From the NCBI GenBank assembly GCA_019117065.1, contig DXAK01000022.1, positions 1 to 63,991 on the forward strand: a DNA stretch of 63,991 nucleotides. Direction: 5' to 3'. Source of the DNA: Candidatus Mediterraneibacter pullicola. GTDB lineage: Bacteria > Bacillota > Clostridia > Lachnospirales > Lachnospiraceae. Positions within the stretch are counted from its first letter, which is position 1; each line of letters begins with the position of its first letter. The translations under genes and the position numbers were made by a program. This document shows positions 17,615 through 26,580 of the stretch, piece by piece. Under the pieces are notes generated by a model. It did not search any database. It worked only from the letters and a program-made list of their open reading frames with translations, and was not told the origin of the DNA.

Positions 17615-17980
17615 ATGAAGAGAAATGACTGGATCTTAGCGGCAGCTGTGATTGTTCTCTCGGTCCTGATCTTTTGTGTCCAGCTGATGCTGAATCTGTC
17701 TTTTGACAAGGAAGCGGCAGTTGTCTTAATCACAGTAAATGGAGACCATTTCGGCACATATAAGCTCAATGAAGATCAGACAGTGGATATCAGCGGCACA
17801 AATACAGTAGTGATCGAAGAGGGAGAGGTGTATATGAAAGAGGCAGACTGCCCGGACCAGATCTGCGTACACCACCGGGAGATCAGCAGGAACGGGGAAA
17901 GCATTATCTGTCTTCCGAATCAGGTAGCTGTCTCTGTACAAAACAGTGCGGATAGTAGTTTGGACGGTGTTGTGCGATGA
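17615..17980 (+). CDS. NusG domain II-containing membrane protein
   Basis: A 121-residue protein with one N-terminal membrane helix (about residues 6-27) and an exported NusG-domain-II-like beta barrel (VNGDHFGTYKLNEDQTVDI, then the conserved DCPDQICVHHREISRNGESIICLPNQVAV). The two cysteines in DCPDQIC plus one in IICLPN are typical of the family. It is not the transcription factor NusG. From memory, members occur beside ApbE and Gx-type transporters in Firmicute flavin-based electron-transfer loci, where the NusG-II protein is called EetA. It overlaps the next gene by 4 bases. Confidence 0.85.
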   Translation: MKRNDWILAAAVIVLSVLIFCVQLMLNLSFDKEAAVVLITVNGDHFGTYKLNEDQTVDISGTNTVVIEEGEVYMKEADCPDQICVHHREISRNGESIICLPNQVAVSVQNSADSSLDGVVR

Positions 17981-18477
17981 GAGGGAAAGTGGCATATTTT
18001 GGCGTTTTTACGGCGCTGGCACTTATATTCAGCTATGTGGAGACTCTGATTCCCATCAATTTCGGTATCCCGGGGGCGAAGCTGGGGCTTGCGAATCTTG
18101 TTATTGTTACAGTCTTGTATAAGGCAAGATGGCAAGACGCATTTCTTTTGTCTGTCATCCGTATTGTCCTTGCGGGATTTATCTTTGGCAATCTCTTTGC
18201 CATTCTGTATAGTCTCGCAGGAGGCCTGTTAAGTCTTGCTGCTATGACCATGATAAAACAAAGAGGTAGTTTCAGTGTGATTGGAGTGAGTATGGCAGGC
18301 GGCGTGACACACAATATTGGTCAACTCATTGTAGCAATGCTTGTTGTGGAAACTTATCAGGTCGGATACTATCTTCCAGTGCTGATGATCTCGGGACTGG
18401 TGACAGGCGCCCTGATCGGTCTGGTGTGCAAAGAGGTGATAAGGAGGCTGAAAAACTTTCCTTATACTACCGCTTGA
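17977..18477 (+). CDS. Gx transporter family protein (heptaprenyl diphosphate synthase component I-like)
   Basis: A 166-residue, very hydrophobic protein of about five membrane helices with the family signature GIPGAKLGLANLV near residues 30-42 and SLAGGLLSLAAM near 77-88. It belongs to the Hpre_diP_synt_I family, whose fold is like an ECF S-component; a transport role is suggested but unproven. ATGA overlap with the NusG-II gene shows tight coupling. In electron-transfer loci the equivalent is, from memory, EetB. Confidence 0.85.
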   Translation: MRGKVAYFGVFTALALIFSYVETLIPINFGIPGAKLGLANLVIVTVLYKARWQDAFLLSVIRIVLAGFIFGNLFAILYSLAGGLLSLAAMTMIKQRGSFSVIGVSMAGGVTHNIGQLIVAMLVVETYQVGYYLPVLMISGLVTGALIGLVCKEVIRRLKNFPYTTA

Positions 18478-18534
18478 GATAAATTTAAGATCTTAAAATA
18501 AGGCAGAATAAAATTAAGAAAAGGAAACGGACAG

Positions 18535-19146
18535 ATGATCTCATATTTAAGAGGAGAACTTGCGGCAGTGGAAGAGGAGAAAGCAGTGATCGACGTGGGA
18601 GGCGTGGGCTATGGGGTGTTCATGCCCCAGCAAGCGCTCTCCCTTCTTCCACAGCCGGGCAGTGAAGTGAAGATTCACACTTATCTGAATGTGCGGGAGG
18701 ACGCCATGCAGCTTTTCGGCTTCCTCACAAGGGACGATTTGGAGATATTTAAGCTGGTAATCGGAGTGAGTGGCATCGGACCGAAGGGAGGGCTGAATAT
18801 CCTCTCCTGCATGAGTCCGGATGAACTGCGCTTCGCAATCATGTCTGGAGACGCAAAAGCGATCTCCGCAGCGCCGGGCATCGGGAAGAAGACAGCGGAG
18901 AAGCTAATCGTGGAACTAAAGGATAAAGTAGATATTGAGGAAATGCTCGAGCATGCCGCTCATGGAGGAGAAGCGTCAGACCGCGATGTGGTATCGGCGG
19001 ACAGTGATATGCAGGCAGAGGCAGTACAGGCGCTTGTTGCTCTCGGCTACGGCAGCTCGGAGAGTATGCGCGCTGTGAAGAAGACATCCGCGGACTGTAC
19101 GACGGTGGAAGATATTCTGAAAGAGGCGCTGAAATATTTATTCTGA
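18535..19146 (+). CDS. ruvA: Holliday junction branch migration protein RuvA
   Basis: DNA-binding tetramer that holds the four-way junction while RuvB pumps DNA through it. The 203-residue protein has the N-terminal OB domain (MISYLRGELAAVEEEKAVIDVGGVGYGV), two helix-hairpin-helix motifs (VSGIGPKGGLNILS and APGIGKKTAEKLIVELK) and a C-terminal domain III (VQALVALGYGSSES) that contacts RuvB. The SD is AAGGAAA. ruvB follows after 91 bases; no ruvC is present, and recU at 44.6 kb is the likely resolvase. Confidence 0.96.
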   Translation: MISYLRGELAAVEEEKAVIDVGGVGYGVFMPQQALSLLPQPGSEVKIHTYLNVREDAMQLFGFLTRDDLEIFKLVIGVSGIGPKGGLNILSCMSPDELRFAIMSGDAKAISAAPGIGKKTAEKLIVELKDKVDIEEMLEHAAHGGEASDRDVVSADSDMQAEAVQALVALGYGSSESMRAVKKTSADCTTVEDILKEALKYLF

Positions 19147-19237
19147 CTTTTAACAGATGGAGAATGGGCAATGGCAGAGTAAAGTTTCATTATTAAAAGA
19201 CAAGTCTCCATCAAAAGAGAAGGGAATCACACAGACT

Positions 19238-20245
19238 ATGGCAAAACGTATCATCACGACGGAGAATCTGGAAGAAGACATTAAGATCGAGGGGGAACTG
19301 CGCCCTCAGCTTCTAACGGAATATATCGGGCAGGAAAAAGCGAAGGAGACACTGAAGGTATATATAGAAGCCGCGAAGGCGCGTAAGGAAGCGCTGGACC
19401 ATGTGCTGTTCTACGGACCTCCCGGACTAGGTAAGACAACCCTTGCGGGAATCATCGCCAACGAGATGGGCGTTCATATGAAGGTGACATCCGGTCCGGC
19501 AATCGAAAAGCCGGGAGAGATGGCGGCGATTTTGAACAGTCTTCAGGAAAATGACGTTCTTTTTGTGGATGAGATCCACCGTCTGAACCGTCAGGTTGAG
19601 GAAGTGCTATACCCGGCGATGGAGGATTACGCCATTGACATTATGATTGGGAAGGGAGCGGGAGCGCGCTCAATCCGCCTGAATCTTCCGAAGTTTACCC
19701 TAGTCGGCGCCACGACGAGAGTCGGTATGCTTACCGCCCCGCTACGAGACCGTTTTGGCGTAGTGAACCGTCTGGAATTCTATACAGACGAAGAGCTTAA
19801 GACGATTATCCTCCGCTCGGCGGAAGTACTCGGTGTGGAGATCGAGGAGGAGGGAGCGCTGGAACTTGCAAGGCGTTCCAGGGGAACTCCAAGGCTTGCT
19901 AACCGCCTGCTAAAAAGAGTGCGCGATTTTGCACAGGTAAAATACGACGGAAGAATCACGGAGAAAGTGGCAGACTATGCGCTGGATCTTCTGGATGTGG
20001 ATAAATACGGGCTGGATCATATCGACAGGAATATCCTGCTGACGATGATTGAGAAATTTCAGGGAGGTCCGGTCGGGCTTGACACTCTGGCTGCGGCCAC
20101 CTCCGAGGACGCAGGCACGCTGGAGGACGTATACGAACCGTATCTCTTAAAGAACGGTTTCATCCAGCGCACGCCTAGAGGAAGGATTGTTACGGAACTG
20201 GCGTACAGACATCTGGGGATACCAATGATCAGGGAAGATGTGTAA
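19238..20245 (+). CDS. ruvB: Holliday junction branch migration ATPase RuvB
   Basis: AAA+ hexameric motor of branch migration, 335 residues. Walker [10 protein letters not shown] near residues 57-65, Walker [10 protein letters not shown] near 105-113, sensor and arginine-finger region ([18 protein letters not shown] near 152-169), and a C-terminal winged helix ending with the conserved [10 protein letters not shown]. The family start is M-A-K-R-I-I-T-T-E at 19238, with AAGGG about 10 bases upstream. The longer in-frame start at 19157 would add 27 unconserved residues. Confidence 0.96.
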   Translation: MAKRIITTENLEEDIKIEGELRPQLLTEYIGQEKAKETLKVYIEAAKARKEALDHVLFYGPPGLGKTTLAGIIANEMGVHMKVTSGPAIEKPGEMAAILNSLQENDVLFVDEIHRLNRQVEEVLYPAMEDYAIDIMIGKGAGARSIRLNLPKFTLVGATTRVGMLTAPLRDRFGVVNRLEFYTDEELKTIILRSAEVLGVEIEEEGALELARRSRGTPRLANRLLKRVRDFAQVKYDGRITEKVADYALDLLDVDKYGLDHIDRNILLTMIEKFQGGPVGLDTLAAATSEDAGTLEDVYEPYLLKNGFIQRTPRGRIVTELAYRHLGIPMIREDV

Positions 20246-20252
20246 AAAACTA

Positions 20253-20281
20253 TTGGTTTTTCATGGGAAATCGTTTATAAT
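20253..20281 (+). promoter_or_regulatory. promoter of zapA
   Basis: TTGGTT (20253-20258), 17 bases, perfect TATAAT (20276-20281), 29 bases before the start. Confidence 0.65.
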
Positions 20282-20310
20282 GGACTGGTAAGAAACGCGA
20301 GGAGGAAGCT

Positions 20311-20721
20311 ATGAGTTCAGCAAAACATTTTACGGAAGTATTGATCGGGGGAAAGGTATACACCCTGAGTGGATTTGAGGGCGAGGAGTATCTGCAGAAA
20401 GTATCCTCCTACCTGAATCACAAGATCACAGAATGTGCGAACAGCGAGGGATACAGAAAACAGAGCGCTGACACAAGAAATGTACTTCTCGCCCTGAACA
20501 TCGCAGACGATTATTTTAAAGCAAAAAAGCAGGGAGATTCCCTTGAGAGCGATATCGAGCTGAAGGATAAAGAAATGTATGACCTGAAGCACGAACTGAT
20601 TTCCGCCCAGATCAAGCTGGAGAACGCAGAGAAAGAACTGGCGAAGATGAAGGAAGAGAACAATGATCTCCAGATGCAGATCGTGAAGCTGGAAACAGAG
20701 ATGAAAAACCGCAGAAGATAA
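20311..20721 (+). CDS. zapA: cell division protein ZapA
   Basis: Small FtsZ-bundling protein that stabilises the Z ring. The 136 residues comprise the ZapA globular part (VLIGGKVYTLSGFEGEEYLQKVSSYLN) and a C-terminal coiled coil rich in Glu, Lys and Leu from about residue 75. The SD is GAGGAGG. It is followed by a short hairpin. Confidence 0.88.
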   Translation: MSSAKHFTEVLIGGKVYTLSGFEGEEYLQKVSSYLNHKITECANSEGYRKQSADTRNVLLALNIADDYFKAKKQGDSLESDIELKDKEMYDLKHELISAQIKLENAEKELAKMKEENNDLQMQIVKLETEMKNRRR

Positions 20722-20731
20722 ACAATACGAG

Positions 20732-20760
20732 GGCTGTCAGAAACGACAGCCTGTTTCATT
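20732..20760 (+). terminator. short hairpin after zapA
   Basis: GGCTGTC (20732-20738) pairs with GACAGCC (20745-20751), followed by TGTTTCATTAT. The stem is only 7 bases, so it may be partial. Confidence 0.5.
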
Positions 20761-20785
20761 ATATGAGAACAAAGAAGGACAGGAT

Positions 20786-23320
20786 ATGACAAATATGTAC
20801 TCGGGGAAAAAGAAAAGTAAAAACAGCAGAACGCCGGACAGGATTGAGATTCTTGCTCCAGCTGGATCCTATGCATCTTTTAGGGCTGCTCTTGCGGCGG
20901 GAGCGGACGCAGTCTATGCAGGAGGCTCAAGATTCGGCGCTCGGGCGTATGCGGATAATTTCACACAGGAGGAACTGATCCTTGCGATCAAGGAAGCGCA
21001 TCTGTTCGGACGGAAATTTTATTTGACTGTAAATACACTCCTCAAGGACAAAGAAATCACAGAACTCTATCCGTATCTATCCCCCTTATATGAAGCTGGA
21101 TTAGACGCGGTTATTGTACAGGACGTAGGCGTTTTGGAGTATGTAAGGCAATATTTTCCTGGCATGGACATCCATGCCAGCACACAGATGACCATTACGG
21201 GGGCATACGGGGCGGCATTTCTGGAAGAACAGGGTGTGGCACGAGTGGTCCCCGCAAGAGAGCTTTCCCTTCAGGAGATCCGACAGATCCATGATAAGAC
21301 AGGACTTGAGATTGAATGTTTCGTCCACGGTGCTCTTTGTTACTGTTATTCTGGGCAATGCCTGTTAAGCAGTATGATTGGAGGACGGAGCGGAAACAGG
21401 GGACAGTGCGCCCAGCCGTGCAGGCTGCCTTACTCGGCGGGCGGTGAAAAGAAGTACTATTTAAGTCCGAAGGACATCTGCACATTAGAAATCATCCCGG
21501 ATCTTGCGGAAGCTGGAATCGATTCCTTCAAGATTGAGGGAAGGATGAAAAAACCAGAGTATGTAGCTGCAGTTACGGCTATGTACCGGAAATATACAGA
21601 TCTGTATCTTCATGAGGGGAGAAAGGGATACCATGTGTCTCCCAAAGACAAGGAGATGCTTATGGATCTGTATAACCGGGGCGGTTTTTCCCAAAGTTAT
21701 TATAAGACACATAACGGCAGGGAAATGATGGCTCTTGACCGTCCAAACCATGCGGGGGTTCCTGCTTTGAAAGTCTGTTTCCAGAAGGGAAGAGAGCTGT
21801 ATGCAGAGGCAGTGACGGATTTAAATGCCGGGGATGTTGTAGAAGTCGCAGGTGGAAAAGGGAATCATACGCTTGGCAATGCAGTCGTAAAGGGAGAAAA
21901 GATTTCTTTTCTTGTGCAAAAAGGCGTCCGTATGGATCCGGGGACAGTTTTAAACCGTGTGCGCAACGAGTCTTTGATCCGTTCTGTTCAAGCAGATTAT
22001 CTTGAGAAAGCTCTCCAAAGGGGAATCACGGGAACACTGACTCTCTCTGTGTCTTCCCCAGCTTATCTGACCGTGGATTTTTGGAAAGAAAATGGAAAAG
22101 TGATTTCTTTTACAGCAGAGACAGAAGAGTGTGTGTTACAGGCGGAAAACCGTCCTCTTGATGAGGAACGTATCCGGGAGCAAATACAAAAGACTGGGAA
22201 CTCGGAATTCTTTTTTAAGAAACTGGATATTTATAAAGATGATCATATTTTTTTGCCGGTTCGACAGCTCAATCTTTTGAGAAGAGCTGCGCTGGAGGGA
22301 TTGAAAGAGCAGATATTTTCTTCATATGCCCGCTCTTTGGAGCGCTGCCCTGATAATAAGGCGTATGATGAGATCTATTCTAAGACTGCAAAGATAACTG
22401 AGAGCTGCGGCGTGTCAAGTCATGCGCAGGGACAGTGGAACCCCCAGTTTTCTATTCTTGCGGAGACAGAAGGCCAGCTTAGGGAGGTACGTGATTTTGC
22501 GGCAGAAAACAAAGATAAGATCCAGCGTGTCTATGTGGAGCTCTCTCTCATTGAGACAGCATTCCCAAAGACGAAGAATAAGAGTGGAGATGCAGAGGGA
22601 GAAAGAAACCCCCATGATGCTGGATCTATGATTAGGGAGATGAAGGCATCCGGCTGTGAGATATTTCTTGCCATGCCGTACATTTTCAGAGAAAGGGGAA
22701 AAGCATATCGGACGGATATTTGTAAGATTTTTGAAGAACTCCCTCTCTCTGGCGTATTGATCCGGAATATGGAAGAGTATTCATTTTTAAAGGAGCTTGG
22801 ATTTGACAAAAAGATCATTCTGGACCATAATCTATATGTGTTTAACCAATATGGAAAAGTATTTTGGAAACATCTTGGGATATCTGGCATGACTGCGCCT
22901 TTTGAGCTGAACGCTCAGGAGTTGTCCGAACTTGGAATGAGGGAGGCGGAGTTTGCGGTATACGGGCATCTCCCGGTCATGATAAGCGCCCAGTGCCTGA
23001 AAAAGACCATGGGAAAATGCGACGGCAATACTGGGATAACAATGCTCACAGACCGGTTAGGGAATCAGTTTCCCGTGAAAAATGTATGTGGGGAGTGTTT
23101 TAATGTAATCTACAACACAAGCCCTCTGTATCTTGGCATGAACAGGGAAGAAATCCAACGTCTTGCTCCTCCCATGCTTAGGATTCAATTCAGTATTGAG
23201 ACAGAAGAGCAGACAAGGCTCATAACCACGCAGCTTATGAAGGCATTTTCGGAGGAAAACGGGCAGAGTGCCCCGGAATTTGTATACACACAAGGGCATT
23301 TTAAGCGTGGGGTACTATAA
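20786..23320 (+). CDS. U32 family (YhbU/RlhA-like) protein, long form
   Basis: Annotated as peptidase family U32, but characterised relatives (TrhP, RlhA) take part in hydroxylation of tRNA uridine or 23S rRNA cytidine, so an RNA-modification role is more likely than proteolysis. The 844-residue product has the N-terminal TIM barrel (ILAPAGSYASFRAALAAGADAVYAGG), the signature ECFVHGALCYCYSGQCLLSS near residues 176-195, the Cys motif GRSGNRGQCAQPCRLPY near 200-216, and a long C-terminal half (DUF3656 type and a second barrel) with further cysteines near the end. The cysteines may bind an Fe-S cluster. It is 12 bases before the SEDS gene. Confidence 0.87.
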   Translation: MTNMYSGKKKSKNSRTPDRIEILAPAGSYASFRAALAAGADAVYAGGSRFGARAYADNFTQEELILAIKEAHLFGRKFYLTVNTLLKDKEITELYPYLSPLYEAGLDAVIVQDVGVLEYVRQYFPGMDIHASTQMTITGAYGAAFLEEQGVARVVPARELSLQEIRQIHDKTGLEIECFVHGALCYCYSGQCLLSSMIGGRSGNRGQCAQPCRLPYSAGGEKKYYLSPKDICTLEIIPDLAEAGIDSFKIEGRMKKPEYVAAVTAMYRKYTDLYLHEGRKGYHVSPKDKEMLMDLYNRGGFSQSYYKTHNGREMMALDRPNHAGVPALKVCFQKGRELYAEAVTDLNAGDVVEVAGGKGNHTLGNAVVKGEKISFLVQKGVRMDPGTVLNRVRNESLIRSVQADYLEKALQRGITGTLTLSVSSPAYLTVDFWKENGKVISFTAETEECVLQAENRPLDEERIREQIQKTGNSEFFFKKLDIYKDDHIFLPVRQLNLLRRAALEGLKEQIFSSYARSLERCPDNKAYDEIYSKTAKITESCGVSSHAQGQWNPQFSILAETEGQLREVRDFAAENKDKIQRVYVELSLIETAFPKTKNKSGDAEGERNPHDAGSMIREMKASGCEIFLAMPYIFRERGKAYRTDICKIFEELPLSGVLIRNMEEYSFLKELGFDKKIILDHNLYVFNQYGKVFWKHLGISGMTAPFELNAQELSELGMREAEFAVYGHLPVMISAQCLKKTMGKCDGNTGITMLTDRLGNQFPVKNVCGECFNVIYNTSPLYLGMNREEIQRLAPPMLRIQFSIETEEQTRLITTQLMKAFSEENGQSAPEFVYTQGHFKRGVL

Positions 23321-23332
23321 TCAGGTGGGAAT

Positions 23333-24805
23333 ATGGCAAATATTATTGTACAATTATCAAAATACATCATTATTATTTTAATAGCGGCTTACACGTTCTC
23401 CTGTTTTTCAATCTTTACGCGAGAGTATGAGGCTCAGGAAAAGCGCGTGCTCGTCCGGCAGGACATCCTTATGTTCCTGCTGCAGTTCACTGCATTTTTC
23501 GCTATGTTTTTTTACACGAAAGACATTCGCATCTTATTTATCTACGGAGCGCTTTTTGTAGTGCTTCTTGCGGTGATTCTTCTGTACAACCTTATCTATC
23601 CCAACGTATCCCGCCTTGTCGTCAACAATATGTGTATGCTTATAACGGCGGGGATGATCATGATCACGAGGCTTTCCGCCGACAATAAATCGCCCTATGG
23701 AACGGCGGTGCGCCAGCTCGTCTTTGTGATACTTGGAATTGTGTTTGGGCTGATTGTACCGGTTCTCATACGGAAACTTACATTTCTTGATAAATGGACG
23801 TATATCTATGCGGGAGTAGGAGGAGTAGCTCTTCTGTTAGTTGCAATTTTTGGTCCTACGTCCGGCGGGGCAAAACTGGGATTTGAATTGTTCGGGATCA
23901 ATGTCCAGCCTTCGGAGTTTGTAAAGATATTGTTTGTGTTTTTCGTGGCTGCGAGCCTGAACCATTCCACAGAATTTAAAAATGTTGTGGTGACTACCGC
24001 GATTGCTGCGGCCCATGTACTCATACTCGTGGTATCGACGGATCTGGGAGCAGCGTTGATCTTTTTTGTAGTATATCTTGTCATGCTGTACGTGGCGACA
24101 AGACAGCCCCTATATGCGGTGGCTGGACTTGGGGCGGGAGTTCTGGCGGCAGTAGCAGGGTATCATTTGTTCTCTCATATCAGAGTCCGGGTAGAAGCGT
24201 GGCAGGACCCTATTGCGACATACAGTGGCAGCGGCTATCAAGTAGCGCAGTCGCTTTTTGCTATCGGGATGGGGAGCTGGTTTGGCGCGGGGCTTTTTCA
24301 GGGACAGCCGGATACAATCCCTGTGGCTGAGACAGATTTTATTTTCTCGGCAATCACGGAGGAGATGGGAGTGATCTACGCGCTCTGTATTATTCTAATC
24401 TGTGTGAGCTGTTATGTAATGTTTTTGAATATTGCGATGGAACTTCACAACAGCTTCTATAAACTGGTCGCGTTAGGACTTGGGACATGCTACATCTTCC
24501 AAGTGTTTCTTCAGGTTGGAGGTGTGACAAAGTTCATTCCCTCCACGGGTATGACTCTTCCCTTTGTCAGTTACGGGGGAAGCTCTATGCTGAGTACGAT
24601 GATCATGTTCGGCATTATACAGGGGCTGTATATATTGAGGGAGGACGAAGAGAAAAAGCTGGAGAGAGAAAAGCGTAAGAAAGAAAGGAAGTCAGGAAAT
24701 GGCATGGGAAGAACAGCGCCCCGAAAAGCGGCGAAAGGTGAACCGAGATTCGAGGAAGTCCCCAGACAAAGGACGCGCAAAAAAGCAGGAGCGCGCCCGA
24801 AATAG
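23333..24805 (+). CDS. SEDS peptidoglycan glycosyltransferase (FtsW/RodA/SpoVE)
   Basis: Membrane enzyme that polymerises lipid II glycan strands together with a class B PBP. The 490 residues contain about 10-12 membrane helices and the SEDS signatures: FELFGINVQPSEFVKI near residues 184-199, STDLGAALIFF near 229-239, and the C-terminal GMTLPFVSYGGSSMLS near 408-423. The tail (about residues 440-490) is cytosolic and extremely basic. It overlaps the PBP gene by 107 bases in another frame. The paired PBP suggests a RodA- or FtsW-like unit; which process it serves cannot be decided here. Confidence 0.93.
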   Translation: MANIIVQLSKYIIIILIAAYTFSCFSIFTREYEAQEKRVLVRQDILMFLLQFTAFFAMFFYTKDIRILFIYGALFVVLLAVILLYNLIYPNVSRLVVNNMCMLITAGMIMITRLSADNKSPYGTAVRQLVFVILGIVFGLIVPVLIRKLTFLDKWTYIYAGVGGVALLLVAIFGPTSGGAKLGFELFGINVQPSEFVKILFVFFVAASLNHSTEFKNVVVTTAIAAAHVLILVVSTDLGAALIFFVVYLVMLYVATRQPLYAVAGLGAGVLAAVAGYHLFSHIRVRVEAWQDPIATYSGSGYQVAQSLFAIGMGSWFGAGLFQGQPDTIPVAETDFIFSAITEEMGVIYALCIILICVSCYVMFLNIAMELHNSFYKLVALGLGTCYIFQVFLQVGGVTKFIPSTGMTLPFVSYGGSSMLSTMIMFGIIQGLYILREDEEKKLEREKRKKERKSGNGMGRTAPRKAAKGEPRFEEVPRQRTRKKAGARPK

Positions 24806-26204
24806 AGAATTTGCATGGATCACATATCTGTTCGTGATCCTGTTCATCGCACTTATGGGATATCTGGTGTACTTCACCATTGTGCGGGCGAAAACATTTG
24901 TCAACAGCCCTTACAATCAGAGACAGAATGCTTTTGCCGAAAATGTCATAAGGGGAGATATCACAGATAGGAACGGTAATGTCCTCGCTCGCACTGATGT
25001 GGCGGAAGATGGAACAGAGACAAGGGTATATCCTTACGGTTCCGTCTTTTCACATGTGATTGGATACAGCGATCCACAGCTTGGAAAAACAGGGATTGAG
25101 TCTGTAGAAAACTTTGAACTTTTGACATCCAATGCCTTCTTTGTAGAGCGGATACAAAATGAATTTAACGGGGAAAAGGACCGTGGCGATACCGTGGTAA
25201 CCACACTGGACGCGGATCTTCAGCAGGCGGCATACGACGCCTTAGGCGACAACAGGGGAGCCGTGGTGGTTATGGAAGCAGATACCGGGAAGATTTTATC
25301 CATGGTATCCAAGCCGGACTATGATCCGAACAGTATATATGCCGACTGGAATACGCTCATCTCGGATGAGACAAACAGCCCCCTGTTAAACCGTGCGATG
25401 AATGGATCTTATGCACCTGGATCAGTGTTCAAGATCGTCACCACACTTGCATATATGAGACAGAATTCAGATTACCAGTCCTACACTTATGACTGCGCCG
25501 GAAAGATAGAAGTGGGAGATACGTCAATCTCGTGTTTTAATGGAACCGTGCATGGCTTTGAAGATTTGAGAAGTTCTTTTGCAAACTCTTGCAACTCCTC
25601 GTTTTGTAATATCGGAATGTTGCTGGATATTAGTGATTACCGCCAAACCGCAGAGGATCTGCTTTTCAATTCTCCTCTTCCAGGAGTTCTGGATTACAAA
25701 AGGAGTTCTTTTGCTTTGGAGGAGAACTCCGGCGATGCGGAGATCATGATGACTGCCATGGGGCAGGGAAAGACAACGGTGAGCCCGTATCATATGGCTT
25801 TGATTACACAGGCGGTGGCAAATGGCGGAACGCTGATGGAGCCTTATCTGGTGGAAAGGGTAACAAATTATACAGGATCTGAGGTGCGTAAAAACGTACC
25901 TAAAAGCTACAAGAGACTGATGACTTCAGAGGAAGCAGCTCAGCTCAAAGATTATATGACCGCGGTCGTCAACGAGGGGACCGGCTCTGTCTTAAGTGGA
26001 AAGTCTTATACAGCAGCAGGTAAGACAGGAACAGCCGAGTATAGTTTGTCTGACGGGGAGAGGACTCACTCGTGGTTCGTCGGATTTACTAATGTAGATA
26101 ATCCGGAATTAGTCATCAGTGTGATTACAGAGGGCTCCGATGGAAGCGCCGGAGGGAAAGCGGTTTCCATAGCAGGTAACATACTGGATTCTTATTATAA
26201 CTGA
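24699..26204 (+). CDS. class B penicillin-binding protein (transpeptidase)
   Basis: D,D-transpeptidase that cross-links glycan strands made by the adjacent SEDS protein. The 501 residues comprise a basic cytosolic tail (1-38), one membrane helix (about 40-62), a short pedestal (IRGDITDRNGNVLA near 84-97) and the transpeptidase domain with SVFK at 242-245, SCN at 297-299 and KTGT at 442-445. There are no PASTA repeats. The pedestal is short, as in PbpA-type proteins. The start codon lies 107 bases inside the SEDS gene, so the two proteins are made in tight proportion. Confidence 0.93.
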   Translation: MAWEEQRPEKRRKVNRDSRKSPDKGRAKKQERARNREFAWITYLFVILFIALMGYLVYFTIVRAKTFVNSPYNQRQNAFAENVIRGDITDRNGNVLARTDVAEDGTETRVYPYGSVFSHVIGYSDPQLGKTGIESVENFELLTSNAFFVERIQNEFNGEKDRGDTVVTTLDADLQQAAYDALGDNRGAVVVMEADTGKILSMVSKPDYDPNSIYADWNTLISDETNSPLLNRAMNGSYAPGSVFKIVTTLAYMRQNSDYQSYTYDCAGKIEVGDTSISCFNGTVHGFEDLRSSFANSCNSSFCNIGMLLDISDYRQTAEDLLFNSPLPGVLDYKRSSFALEENSGDAEIMMTAMGQGKTTVSPYHMALITQAVANGGTLMEPYLVERVTNYTGSEVRKNVPKSYKRLMTSEEAAQLKDYMTAVVNEGTGSVLSGKSYTAAGKTGTAEYSLSDGERTHSWFVGFTNVDNPELVISVITEGSDGSAGGKAVSIAGNILDSYYN

Positions 26205-26230
26205 CAGTAAAACGATGGAAGAGAACGGCT

Positions 26231-26575
26231 ATGCGGATAAGATTATACTGTGATCTGTATGTCAGTGAATGCTGGCGGAAAAAAAAGGAAAAAATCATAC
26301 AAAAGCTGGCGAATAACAGGCTTCAGCCTCAAGTGTATGTGATCACTCTGGCTCAGGGTGAGCAGAATTATCTTGAGTTCTTTTCCAGTGCGCTTCTAAA
26401 ACAGCGCATTTACAAAGAGGAAGAACTGTTTGTCGTGGGAATTGCCGCAGGATATAGCGAGGCGGTTGCTATCACAAGAGATATTACGGAACAGGTGTAC
26501 AAAGAAACGGGAGACGCCAATGTGCGACGGTTCATTATGAAACGTCAGGAAGAATTTGAAAAGGCAGGACGGTAG
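26231..26575 (+). CDS. conserved hypothetical protein, 114 residues
   Basis: Not a family I can name. A soluble, charged alpha/beta-looking protein (MRIRLYCDLYVSECW, then VYVITLAQGEQNYLEFF, VVGIAAGYSEAVAITRDITEQVYKETGD). No membrane helix or catalytic motif is visible. It lies 26 bases behind the PBP gene and 5 bases before the DUF2953 gene, in one operon, so a cell-envelope or sporulation link is possible by context only. Start ATG 26231 is preceded by GGAAGAGA. Confidence 0.75.
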   Translation: MRIRLYCDLYVSECWRKKKEKIIQKLANNRLQPQVYVITLAQGEQNYLEFFSSALLKQRIYKEEELFVVGIAAGYSEAVAITRDITEQVYKETGDANVRRFIMKRQEEFEKAGR

Positions 26576-26580
26576 AGCGG

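Noticed and set aside
20786..23320. collagenase/protease function for the U32 protein
   Set aside because: The characterised close relatives of this architecture modify RNA, and the Cys-rich motif points to an Fe-S site rather than a protease site.
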